Shown piece after piece: positions 1 to 6,782 of a stretch of 15,023 bases of DNA. The stretch is taken from contig DMBB01000308.1 in assembly GCA_003446295.1 (NCBI GenBank), forward strand, positions 1 to 15,023, given 5' to 3'. Source of the stretch: Erysipelotrichaceae bacterium (GTDB lineage: Bacteria > Bacillota_I > Bacilli_A > Erysipelotrichales > Erysipelotrichaceae). Every line of letters begins with the position of its first letter. The first letter of the stretch is position 1. Position numbers and translations under genes: made by a program. The notes under the pieces are model-generated. The model made no database searches, was not told the DNA's origin, and saw only the letters and a list, made by a program, of their open reading frames with translations.

Positions 1-266
1 TGCGTCATCTGCATGCCATAGCAGATACCCAGGATCGGAAGACCCGATGTGAAAATGGCAGGATCGCATTTCGGTGCGCCGTCTTCATAAACACTGTTCG
101 GTCCGCCCGAGAAGATAATGCCCTTGACATCCCGGAATGCCAGGATCTGTTCCAATGTCAGATCGGCGGAATGCAGTTCACTGTATACCCCGAATTCCCT
201 GATGCGTCTGGCGATCAGCTGATTATACTGGCTCCCGAAGTCCAGTACGATGATCTTGTCTGTCAT
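1..266 (-). CDS. guaA: GMP synthase (glutamine-hydrolysing), N-terminal part, cut by window edge
   Basis: Converts XMP to GMP with ATP and glutamine in the cytoplasm. Only the first 88 codons are present; the gene runs off the left edge. They form the start of a class I glutamine amidotransferase domain: a beta strand [18 protein letters not shown] (residues 4-21), then [11 protein letters not shown] (50-60), and the nucleophile elbow GICYGMQ (80-86) with the catalytic cysteine at 82. The [11 protein letters not shown] opening and SGGPNSVY are typical of GuaA rather than of other amidotransferases. The ATG at 266-264 has AGGAG about 9 nt upstream, directly after the pyrG stop codon. The 14-nt gap to pyrG indicates co-transcription. 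The synthetase (ATP-PPase) domain is outside the window. Confidence 0.96.
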   Translation of the reverse strand, partial: MTDKIIVLDFGSQYNQLIARRIREFGVYSELHSADLTLEQILAFRDVKGIIFSGGPNSVYEDGAPKCDPAIFTSGLPILGICYGMQMT

Positions 267-280
267 AGCTTTGTACTCCT

Positions 281-1876
281 TTACTGATGCTGTATGCAGG
301 CTTTCACGAACTCACGGAACAGAGGATGCGCTCTGTTCGGTCTGCTCTTGAACTCCGGATGATATTGTACTCCTATAAAGAACCGGTTGTCAGGATATTC
401 CACTGCTTCCACCAGGTCCATGTCCGGATTGATGCCGGAAAAACACATTCCGTTCAGTTCAAACTCTTCCCGGTATGCATTGTTGAATTCATAGCGGTGA
501 CGGTGACGTTCGGAGATCATGTCTGTCTGATAGCATGCTTCAAGCAGGCTGCCCGGTCTGACTGCGCATGGATAAGCACCTAACCTCATCGTTCCGCCCA
601 TGACCATTCCTTTGTACTGGTCCGGCATGAAGTCTATGACTTTATGCGTGCTGTTTTCATTGAACTCACCGGAATCCGCATCTTCATAATGCAGGACATG
701 TCTGGCAAATTCGATGACCGCTATCTGCATACCCAGGCAGAGTCCCAGATACGGGATATCGTTTTCTCTGGCATATTCACAGGCAAGGATCTTGCCTTCG
801 ATGCCCCTGTGCCCGAATCCGCCTGGAACCAGGATCCCGTCAGCGTCCGCAAACAGTTCTTCCCTGTTTTCTTCCGTGACATCTTCCGAGTCGATCCATT
901 TGATCCTGACATGTGCAGCATTCTCATATCCTCCGTGCTTCAAAGCTTCCACGACTGACAGATACGCGTCATGCAGGCGGACATATTTTCCGACCAGTGC
1001 GACCGTCACATCACGCTGTCTGCTGTGTATCCTTCCGAGCATTCTGTTCCAGTCATCCAGGTTGATGAGCGTGGAATCAATTCTCAGCTTATTGCATACG
1101 ATACGGGAGAAGTTCTGCTTCTCCAGCATGATCGGTGCTTCATACAGATCATCGACCGTTGTATTTTCGATCACGCATTCCGGTCTGACATTGCAGAAAT
1201 GAGAGATCTTCAGCTTCACGTCATCCGGCAGATGTCCGTCGCATCTTGCCAGAATGATATCAGGTCTGACACCTGAGACCTGCAGTTCCTTGACGGAATG
1301 CTGGGTAGGCTTTGATTTATACTCATCAGATCCCGGAATAAACGGCACAAGCGTTACATGCAGGAAACAGGTATCCTCCTCAGGGAGTTCAATGCTGATC
1401 TGACGGATCGCTTCGATAAACGGCTGTGATTCAATATCACCGACCGTACCGCCGATCTCGGTTATGACAATGTCGGCTTTTGCACGTTCGCCGACCGAGT
1501 ATATGAAGCGCTTGATCTCATCTGTGATATGCGGAATGATCTGGACCGTCTGTCCGAGATATTCCCCTTTGCGTTCTTTCTGAAGCACATTCCAATACAC
1601 CTTGCCGGTCGTCAGATTGGAAAAATGATTCATATTCTCGTCTATGAACCGTTCGTAATGGCCCAGATCCAGGTCAGTCTCTGTACCGTCTTCCGTCACG
1701 AACACTTCCCCGTGCTGTATCGGAGACATCGTGCCGGGATCGACATTGATGTACGGATCCAGCTTCTGCGCAATGACTTTCAGACCGCGCTGCTTGAGCA
1801 GTCTTCCGAGTGAGGCTGCAGTGATTCCTTTTCCGAGTCCGGAAACAACACCGCCTGTTACAAAGATGTATTTCAT
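281..1876 (-). CDS. pyrG: CTP synthase
   Basis: Makes CTP from UTP, ATP and glutamine, the last step of de novo pyrimidine nucleotide synthesis. The protein is 531 aa, normal for the family. The N-terminal synthetase domain begins [20 protein letters not shown] (residues 3-22) with the P-loop lysine, followed by [20 protein letters not shown] (38-57) and [13 protein letters not shown] (138-150). The C-terminal amidotransferase domain has [10 protein letters not shown] (349-358), the nucleophile in GLCLGMQ (Cys380), and the His506/Glu508 pair in QYHPEFKS. The start is set at ATG 1876-1874, preceded by GGAGAGGAAA. An in-frame GTG at 1897 would add seven residues (MGRRGNG) absent from the family and would lie inside the leader U-tract. 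guaA follows at 14 nt. A hairpin terminator sits in the leader just upstream, which suggests attenuation control. Confidence 0.98.
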   Translation of the reverse strand: MKYIFVTGGVVSGLGKGITAASLGRLLKQRGLKVIAQKLDPYINVDPGTMSPIQHGEVFVTEDGTETDLDLGHYERFIDENMNHFSNLTTGKVYWNVLQKERKGEYLGQTVQIIPHITDEIKRFIYSVGERAKADIVITEIGGTVGDIESQPFIEAIRQISIELPEEDTCFLHVTLVPFIPGSDEYKSKPTQHSVKELQVSGVRPDIILARCDGHLPDDVKLKISHFCNVRPECVIENTTVDDLYEAPIMLEKQNFSRIVCNKLRIDSTLINLDDWNRMLGRIHSRQRDVTVALVGKYVRLHDAYLSVVEALKHGGYENAAHVRIKWIDSEDVTEENREELFADADGILVPGGFGHRGIEGKILACEYARENDIPYLGLCLGMQIAVIEFARHVLHYEDADSGEFNENSTHKVIDFMPDQYKGMVMGGTMRLGAYPCAVRPGSLLEACYQTDMISERHRHRYEFNNAYREEFELNGMCFSGINPDMDLVEAVEYPDNRFFIGVQYHPEFKSRPNRAHPLFREFVKACIQHQ

Positions 1877-1897
1877 ACCGTTTCCTCTCCGCCCCAC

Positions 1898-1957
1898 AAA
1901 AAAATGAGGCTAATAAATCCGCCGCTTAAATTGAAGCGGTTTTTTTTATTGCCTCAT
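1898..1957 (-). terminator. Intrinsic terminator in the pyrG leader (candidate attenuator)
   Basis: On the minus strand, ATGAGGC-AATAAA (1957-1945) pairs with TTTATTAGCCTCAT (1917-1904) as a 13-bp stem with one bulged base. Inside it is a second hairpin, CCGCTT/AAGCGG (1939-1934 with 1927-1922), and it is followed by a run of seven T (1904-1898). It ends about 20 nt before the pyrG start codon. Any promoter for pyrG must lie upstream of it, because the remaining space holds little more than the ribosome binding site. Transcription must therefore pass this terminator to express pyrG. The structure is seen; regulation by CTP is inferred from what is known of pyrG in other Bacillota. Confidence 0.8.
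1922..1947 (+). terminator. Plus-strand terminator-like hairpin nested in the pyrG leader
   Basis: Read on the plus strand, CCGCTT (1922-1927), a 6-nt loop and AAGCGG (1934-1939) form a perfect 6-bp stem followed directly by eight T (1940-1947), a good intrinsic terminator shape. No plus-strand gene precedes it, so it could only stop transcription antisense to guaA/pyrG. It may simply be the inner part of the minus-strand attenuator, whose A-run gives a T-run on the other strand. Confidence 0.4.
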
Positions 1958-1972
1958 TTCAAATACCTGCTC

Positions 1973-1981
1973 AGTATAGCA
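1973..1981 (-). promoter_or_regulatory. Extended -10 promoter for pyrG
   Basis: The minus strand reads TGCTATACT here: a near-consensus -10 box (TATACT) with the TGn extension. No good -35 hexamer lies 16-18 nt upstream, as is common for extended -10 promoters. Transcription would start around 1966-1967, in GGTATTTG, giving a leader of about 90 nt that contains the 1898-1957 terminator. It lies about 30 nt after the stop codon of the upstream ccdA-type gene, so pyrG may also receive readthrough from that operon. Confidence 0.55.
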
Positions 1982-2003
1982 TAAAACCAATGCCAATGCT
2001 ATA
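1975..2003. repeat. 8-bp inverted repeat overlapping the pyrG -10 box
   Basis: TATAGCAT (1975-1982) and ATGCTATA (1996-2003) are perfect inverted repeats separated by 13 bases. One arm covers most of the pyrG -10 box and its TG extension, so a protein bound here would block the promoter. On the plus strand the hairpin is followed by five T (2004-2008) and could also be a weak antisense terminator; on the minus strand no T-run follows, so it is not an obvious terminator of the upstream gene. The spacer holds a tandem CCAATG. Function is unknown. Confidence 0.4.
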
Positions 2004-2010
2004 TTTTTGA

Positions 2011-3198
2011 TCATTCATATGCCATTTCGAGATAATGGTCAAGCGCTTCCTTATCGGCATATCCCGGTACATAGCCCAGGAAGTTGCCGTCCGGTTTTAC
2101 GATATATGTTGTTGGATATCCGGAGATACCGTATTCCTGCGTGACCTGCAGTGTCCTGTCATACAGGACCTCCATGGTATAGCCGCGCTCGGACATATAG
2201 TTTTCGATGTATGCCTCATCTTTTTCATCACCTGCATTCGGAGTTGCGATCAGCAGGATCTTGACGTCATCACGTGTTTCTTCGATCTCCTGCAGATGCG
2301 GCATTTCCAGATTGCAGTACGTGCACCAAGTTCCGAAGAAATTCACGACCACAGCTTTTCCAGTATAATCGGTCAGCCTGACGGTCTCGCCTTCTGCGTT
2401 GGGAAGCGCAAATCCGTATTTCTCTGCATCCGTGCCGGCAGTCTCTGCGTCAGCTGTCTGTTCTGGACTGACTTCGGCAACCGGTTCGCTCGTCCTGTTC
2501 TGCAGGATATTGATCGTACCGAATGCCTGATGCAGCATCCAGCAGCCCATGCCGACAACTGCGGCACCGCCGATCTTCTCTGTATACTTGACGATATTTC
2601 TGTGCTTCTGGATAAATGCCAGGACCTCTTCCGTAAACAGTCCCAGAGCCAGGAACATGATGATGAATCCGAGTGTATATGAAGCGATATACATGTATCC
2701 CTGTGCAGCTGTTTCTGCCTGTGCGGCAGTCATGATCGCACTGGCAAGCAGAGGTCCGATGCAGGGGCTCCACGCAAAGCTGAAGAAGAATCCCATCAGC
2801 CATGCACCGAGCAGACCGTTTCGTTTCTGTTTCATGCTGAAACGGTGTTCACGGAGCAGGAACGGGATCTGGATGACACCGAATGATGTCAGACCCATAA
2901 CGACCAGCACAAAGCCTCCGATCAGCTGAAGCTGCAGATCATATTTCTGAAAGAAATCATGCACAGCACCTGTTCCTGCAGCCATCAGGAAGAATACGCT
3001 GCAGATACCCAGTACAAAGAACAGTGTCGACAGGAATGTTTTCTTTCTGTCATAGTGCACCTTTCCTTCTGCATCCGTAACGATACTGCCAGTCGTCAGA
3101 TAACCGACATAAAGCGGGATCAGCGGAAGCACACATGGTGTGAAGAAAGAGAGCAGTCCTTCCAGGAACAGCCCTCCCATGGAAACAGTGCCGTTCAT
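2011..3198 (-). CDS. CcdA-type membrane reductant transporter fused to a TlpA/ResA-like thioredoxin domain
   Basis: A 395-aa fusion. Residues 1-230 are a six-helix CcdA/DsbD-beta-like membrane domain with the paired redox cysteines in FFTPCVLPLIPLY (Cys22) and AWSPCIGPLL (Cys146), which relay electrons from cytoplasmic thioredoxin across the membrane. A polar linker (about 232-258, rich in E, T and A) leads to an extracytoplasmic thioredoxin-fold domain (about 260-395). Its active site is GTWCTYCNLEMP (CxxC at 292-295) with the cis-proline in SGYPTTYIV (Pro362). The expected role is reduction of disulfides outside the membrane, for example in thiol repair or cytochrome maturation; the substrate cannot be told from sequence. 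The start ATG at 3198-3196 lies 4 nt after the uppP stop, with GGAG inside the end of uppP, so the two genes are co-transcribed. Confidence 0.88.
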   Translation of the reverse strand: MNGTVSMGGLFLEGLLSFFTPCVLPLIPLYVGYLTTGSIVTDAEGKVHYDRKKTFLSTLFFVLGICSVFFLMAAGTGAVHDFFQKYDLQLQLIGGFVLVVMGLTSFGVIQIPFLLREHRFSMKQKRNGLLGAWLMGFFFSFAWSPCIGPLLASAIMTAAQAETAAQGYMYIASYTLGFIIMFLALGLFTEEVLAFIQKHRNIVKYTEKIGGAAVVGMGCWMLHQAFGTINILQNRTSEPVAEVSPEQTADAETAGTDAEKYGFALPNAEGETVRLTDYTGKAVVVNFFGTWCTYCNLEMPHLQEIEETRDDVKILLIATPNAGDEKDEAYIENYMSERGYTMEVLYDRTLQVTQEYGISGYPTTYIVKPDGNFLGYVPGYADKEALDHYLEMAYE

Positions 3199-3202
3199 AG
3201 GA

Positions 3203-4063
3203 TCATGCTCCGAAGCCGGTCGGCAGTTTGCCCAGTGCCAGAAGGATCAGGATCAGAATACCGAAGACGATACGGTAAATACCGAACGCCTTGAATCCGT
3301 GCGTACGGACATATTTCATCAGTGACTGGATGCACGCCATGGATGCCGCAAAAGCAGTGATCATGCCGACAAGCAGAACGATGATGCCGGAAGCACCCAT
3401 AGCCATCTTCATTTTGAGCAGCTTGAGCAGCGAAGCGCCAAGCATTGTCGGGATCGCCAGATAGAATGAAAATTCAACAGCTGTCGGGCGGCTGAAGCCA
3501 AGCAGTGTCGATCCGAGGATCGTAGCACCGGAACGGGAAGTACCCGGTATCAGTGCCAGTGACTGGAACAGACCTACGCCGAACGCTTTGGGAACGGTGA
3601 TCATTCCTGTCGATCTGACAACCGGCTTATTCTGGAAACGCTCAAGAACGATGAACAGAACGCCGTACACGATCAGCATGATCCCGAACACCATCGGTCC
3701 GGACAGCTTTTCATCTACGATGTCTTCCAGCAGCAGACCGATGATCCCTGTCGGGATCGTAGCGATCACAGCCATCAGCCACAGACGCCATGTCTTTCTC
3801 TTTTCATTCGCTGTTTTGGACGGAATGAACGGATTCAGCTTATGCCAGTACAGTACCAGTACGGCAAGGATGGATCCGAACTGGATCACGACCTTGTACA
3901 TATTCCAGTATTCCGCATTCATAGCGGCTGAATCATACAGATTCAGCGGCATGAACAGATTCACAAAATTCAGATGTCCTGTAGAACTGATCGGAAGCCA
4001 TTCGGTAATTCCCTGAACGATTCCGAAGACAATGGATTTCAGTATTTCAAGTATCATCGACAT
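3203..4063 (-). CDS. uppP: Undecaprenyl-diphosphate phosphatase (UppP/BacA family)
   Basis: Integral membrane enzyme that dephosphorylates undecaprenyl diphosphate to recycle the lipid carrier for peptidoglycan and other wall polymers; overexpression of this family gives bacitracin resistance. The 286 aa fit the family. Both signature motifs are present: GIVQGITEWLPISSTGH (residues 14-30), with the glutamates/glutamine of the first motif and His30, and IPGTSRSGATI (172-182), with the conserved arginine at 177. The rest is hydrophobic and consistent with about eight membrane helices. The ATG at 4063-4061 is preceded by AGAGGG at about 7 nt. It heads a short operon with the downstream CcdA-thioredoxin fusion and has its own promoter at 4088-4096. 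Confidence 0.97.
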   Translation of the reverse strand: MSMILEILKSIVFGIVQGITEWLPISSTGHLNFVNLFMPLNLYDSAAMNAEYWNMYKVVIQFGSILAVLVLYWHKLNPFIPSKTANEKRKTWRLWLMAVIATIPTGIIGLLLEDIVDEKLSGPMVFGIMLIVYGVLFIVLERFQNKPVVRSTGMITVPKAFGVGLFQSLALIPGTSRSGATILGSTLLGFSRPTAVEFSFYLAIPTMLGASLLKLLKMKMAMGASGIIVLLVGMITAFAASMACIQSLMKYVRTHGFKAFGIYRIVFGILILILLALGKLPTGFGA

Positions 4064-4087
4064 ATATTTACCCTCTAAAACTCAGAC

Positions 4088-4096
4088 ATTATAACA
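4088..4096 (-). promoter_or_regulatory. Extended -10 promoter for the uppP operon
   Basis: The minus strand has TGTTATAAT: a consensus TATAAT box with the TGn extension, about 25 nt upstream of the uppP ATG. Transcription would start near 4081. The -35 region overlaps the end of the upstream transporter gene and is weak (CAGAAA at 17-nt spacing). The 44-nt gap has no clear terminator, so readthrough from the upstream operon is possible. Confidence 0.6.
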
Positions 4097-4107
4097 CAAT
4101 CTGTACA

Positions 4108-4962
4108 TCATTTCTGCGCAAGCATGATCGCCGCGAACATCAGCACGCATCCGATCACTTCCCGGACAGTCAGGACCTGATGCAGAAGAACAAATCCTGC
4201 CAGAAGCGCAAAGACAGATTCCAGTGACAGCAGGATGCTGGCAACGGAAGGATCGGCGTGGAGCTGGCCTGTGATCTGCAGTGTATATGCCGCACCGCAT
4301 GACATAACGCCTGCATACAGGATCGGCACTGCCGCTGCCAGGATATCCGATAATACAGGCTGTTCCTTCAGGAACATCCCGACGCAGCAGATCAGTCCTG
4401 CAGCGTAGAACTGCAGACATGACAGACGAATACCGTCGACCGATGGTCCGAAGTGATCGATGATCATGATATGCACGGCAAATAAAAACGCACATCCAAG
4501 CAGAAACAGGTCTCCCCTTGTCAGGCTCTGCACGCCGGACATACTGAGCAGATACAGACCTGCAACAGCGATCAGGGCAGCAGCCCAGACATTGCCGCGG
4601 ATCGTGTTTCCCTTCAGGCGTGAAAGAAACGGTACGATCACAACATACAGGGCTGTAATAAAGCCTGCCTTTCCGACCGTTGTATACATGATGCCGATCT
4701 GCTGAACCATGCTGGCGGCTGCCAGAGCCAGTCCGCAGAACAGTCCTGCCCGGTACAGGACAGGATTATTCCATGTCATGCCTTCTTTATTTTCCCTGAT
4801 CCTGTCAAGCAGCGGGATCAGCATTGTCAATGTGATGCCTCCGATCAGGAATCGCACGCAGTTGAATGTCCATGGCCCGATATAATCCATGGATACGCTC
4901 TGTGCAACAAATGCGCATCCCCAGATCAGGGCAGCCAGTATCAGCTGAATGTTGCTTTTCAT
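4108..4962 (-). CDS. EamA/DMT-superfamily transporter
   Basis: A 284-aa polytopic membrane protein with the two-fold EamA repeat typical of drug/metabolite transporters, about ten helices. The first repeat has IWGCAFVAQSVSMDYIGP (residues 13-30), a conserved WTFNCVRFLIGG (31-42), and VGKAGFITALYVVIVPFL (96-113). The second ends with DPSVASILLSLESVFALLAG (237-256), the usual last-repeat signature. The substrate cannot be predicted; such proteins export amino acids, metabolites or drugs. The start ATG at 4962-4960 overlaps the stop of the upstream cation transporter gene (ATGA overlap), and GGAG lies about 11 nt upstream, so the two are translationally coupled. It is the last gene of the operon that begins at 6687. 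Confidence 0.88.
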   Translation of the reverse strand: MKSNIQLILAALIWGCAFVAQSVSMDYIGPWTFNCVRFLIGGITLTMLIPLLDRIRENKEGMTWNNPVLYRAGLFCGLALAAASMVQQIGIMYTTVGKAGFITALYVVIVPFLSRLKGNTIRGNVWAAALIAVAGLYLLSMSGVQSLTRGDLFLLGCAFLFAVHIMIIDHFGPSVDGIRLSCLQFYAAGLICCVGMFLKEQPVLSDILAAAVPILYAGVMSCGAAYTLQITGQLHADPSVASILLSLESVFALLAGFVLLHQVLTVREVIGCVLMFAAIMLAQK

Positions 4963-6122
4963 GATTCTTCTTTCTCCGTAAAGTTAAAGTCAAAGTCGAT
5001 CTGCACAGGGATATCCGGTGATATCTTATGGACAGCTTCCGTAACTTCCGCGGTGATCTGTTCCCGGTCTGTTTCATCATCTTCCAGCATAATATCCAGC
5101 TTCAGTATGCCGTCTTCCAGGTGAATATCATGCGCAGTCAGACCTTTCTCATACAAATAAGATGCGATCAGTGTTTTATAGCGTTCCAGTACCGGATCTT
5201 CCAGATCGACCGGATCAGCATGGATCACGATGCGGATGCCGTATTTTTCAAAGATCTCTTCCTCGGCATGTTCCAGGACCGTGTGTGCTTCTTTCAGGCT
5301 CAGCCTGCTGCTCATTTCCGCATGGACGGTTCCGAACATCCTGCCCGGACCATAGTCATGCAGGATCAGATCATGGACGCCGAATATCTCCGGATAATGA
5401 CTGACCGCTTCTTCGACCTCGCCTTTCCGGGCAGCTTCACAGGGTTTGCCGACGATCTGCGAAATGAGTTCCTTCGCTGTTGTGATGCCGGTCCTGATGA
5501 TCATGAGGGCCACGATGATCGTGGTAAGAGCGTCGAACGGAAAAGCCGGAAAGATGCGGGAAAGGATAAAGGAGCCAAGTACGGCAGATGATGTCAGGAC
5601 ATCATTCAGACTGTCGAGTGAGGTTGCTTTCAGAACAGGGCTTCCGATCCTGACGGACAGGTCTTTGTTGAACAGATACATCATCAGCTTGGCAGCGATC
5701 GATATGCCCAGGATGATCACCGTAACGATGCGGAATGTGATCTCCTCGGGATGAATGAACTTGATCACGCCCTCGTACAAAAGTCCCGCGCCGACTGCCA
5801 GGATCAGCTCGGATACGCCGAGCCCGATGATATATTCGAGTCTCCCGTGTCCGAAGGGATGACCTGCATCAGCAGGTTTGGATGCCGCACGATACGCCAG
5901 CATCGTCATCAGGCTGGTGACGCCGTCTGTCAGACTGTTGATACTGTCACCGACCACAGCGGATGAACGGGCGACGATGCCGGCAAACAGCTTCAATGCA
6001 AAAAGACCGGCATTGACTGCGATGCCGACCATGCCGGAAAGATTTCCGTACGCACGTCTGACATTCAGATCATTGACCCGGTCATAATCGGGAATCAGTT
6101 TTTTCAGCAGCTGATCTATCAT
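4959..6122 (-). CDS. Cation diffusion facilitator (CDF) metal exporter
   Basis: A 387-aa CDF-family antiporter that would export a divalent metal (Mn, Fe, Zn or Co) against protons. TM2 carries SSAVVGDSINSLTDGVTS (residues 53-70) with an Asn62-x3-Asp66 pair. The loop HPFGHGRLEYI (88-98) follows it, and TM5 carries ATSLDSLNDVLTSS (166-179) with Asp170-x3-Asp174. An Asn/Asp plus Asp/Asp metal site recalls manganese exporters of the MntE/MneP type, but I give that low weight. Residues 215-387 form a long cytoplasmic domain with acidic and His-containing stretches (HDIHLED, 331-337), longer than a minimal CDF. The ATG at 6122-6120 is preferred: it follows the upstream stop by 10 nt, with AGG just before. 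An in-frame ATG at 6182 would add 20 unlikely residues and overlap the previous gene. Confidence 0.9.
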   Translation of the reverse strand: MIDQLLKKLIPDYDRVNDLNVRRAYGNLSGMVGIAVNAGLFALKLFAGIVARSSAVVGDSINSLTDGVTSLMTMLAYRAASKPADAGHPFGHGRLEYIIGLGVSELILAVGAGLLYEGVIKFIHPEEITFRIVTVIILGISIAAKLMMYLFNKDLSVRIGSPVLKATSLDSLNDVLTSSAVLGSFILSRIFPAFPFDALTTIIVALMIIRTGITTAKELISQIVGKPCEAARKGEVEEAVSHYPEIFGVHDLILHDYGPGRMFGTVHAEMSSRLSLKEAHTVLEHAEEEIFEKYGIRIVIHADPVDLEDPVLERYKTLIASYLYEKGLTAHDIHLEDGILKLDIMLEDDETDREQITAEVTEAVHKISPDIPVQIDFDFNFTEKEES

Positions 6123-6132
6123 GGAACCTATT

Positions 6133-6687
6133 TTAACGCAAACGTACCTGCTGTTCCAATGTTTTACGTTTCTGCGGCTCATGAACGGGAATACCGTAGT
6201 CGATCCAGCATTTCAGAGCGTAGGATATGATGCACGGCATGAAGATCAGGGCTGTGAATACGAGTTCCTGCAGTCTTGTCGCATATACCGCTCCGGCAAA
6301 GAATTCGATCACGCCTGCCGGCAGGCCGAGAATGATGATCAGACAGATCAGGAATCCTGCCGTCATCATGCGCACAACATCATCGATCGCTTTGTATGAG
6401 CTCTGCATCCAGAGATATACGCATACGGTATTGCATACCGTCAGGAACCCCAGTGACGGCAGCATCTCCCCCATATGCATCACATTGACCAGGATCACCT
6501 GCATCAGTGCTGCGGCTGGAATGATAACCATCCCTTTCTTCAATGTGCCCGCGGAATGTGCATATACTGCCATGCCGGCCGCAAAGATGCCGAACACACA
6601 TGACGCCATATCGTAGTCGCTTAATGCGTATGCAAATCCAAGAATCATGAGTCCCTGGTTGATCATAAACTTTTCTTTCTGATTCAT
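6133..6687 (-). CDS. Unrecognised multi-pass membrane protein
   Basis: A 184-aa hydrophobic protein with about five or six predicted membrane segments (roughly residues 10-22, 28-46, 51-70, 76-94, 105-130 and 142-160) and a short basic C-terminal tail (HEPQKRKTLEQQVRLR). I recognise no family motif. It has a clear ribosome binding site (AGAGGAAAG) before the ATG at 6687-6685 and is the first gene of an operon with the CDF exporter (10 nt downstream) and the DMT transporter, so a role with membrane transport is possible but only inferred. It is divergent from the WYL regulator at 6783 and shares its intergenic region, so that regulator may control it. Confidence 0.75.
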   Translation of the reverse strand: MNQKEKFMINQGLMILGFAYALSDYDMASCVFGIFAAGMAVYAHSAGTLKKGMVIIPAAALMQVILVNVMHMGEMLPSLGFLTVCNTVCVYLWMQSSYKAIDDVVRMMTAGFLICLIIILGLPAGVIEFFAGAVYATRLQELVFTALIFMPCIISYALKCWIDYGIPVHEPQKRKTLEQQVRLR

Positions 6688-6738
6688 AGCCTTTCCTCTG
6701 CTTTCTGAACATATCCTAGTACCTTTTGAAACAACCGA

Positions 6739-6756
6739 TGTACCAAATATGGTACA
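6739..6756. promoter_or_regulatory. Palindromic candidate operator between the divergent operons
   Basis: TGTACCA (6739-6745), a 4-nt AATA spacer and TGGTACA (6750-6756) form a perfect 7-bp inverted repeat. It overlaps the -10 box of the plus-strand promoter, and on the minus strand it contains a TTGGTA that could act as a weak -35 for the divergent gene. A further half-site-like AGTACC lies at 6719-6724. The arrangement fits autoregulation by the WYL protein encoded immediately downstream, but that is inference. Confidence 0.5.
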
Positions 6757-6758
6757 AT
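6750..6758 (+). promoter_or_regulatory. Extended -10 promoter for the WYL regulator and sirtuin genes
   Basis: TGGTACAAT is a TACAAT -10 box with a TGn extension. Transcription would begin near 6765, about 18 nt before the start codon at 6783. A TTGAAA at 6726-6731 is 21 nt away, too far for a normal -35. The box is embedded in the right arm of the inverted repeat at 6739-6756. Confidence 0.5.
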
Positions 6759-6782
6759 GATTAAAAAGAAAGGAACCGGCTG

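Noticed and set aside
1877..1897. Longer pyrG starting at GTG 1897
   Set aside because: It adds MGRRGNG, not typical of the family, and starts at the edge of the terminator T-run. The ATG at 1876 has a proper ribosome binding site and the canonical MKYIFVTGG start.
1898..1957. The pyrG leader hairpin as a simple terminator for the upstream redox gene only
   Set aside because: Too little space remains between it and the pyrG start codon for a promoter, so pyrG transcription must cross it. It may still serve both roles.
2035..2682. 215-codon plus-strand reading frame opposite the CcdA-thioredoxin gene
   Set aside because: It is Cys/Phe/Ile-rich with no domain, lies fully opposite a well-supported gene, and has no ribosome binding site of note.
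6123..6182. Longer CDF protein starting at ATG 6182
   Set aside because: It would add 20 atypical residues and overlap the upstream gene by about 50 nt. The ATG at 6122 follows the upstream stop and matches the family start.
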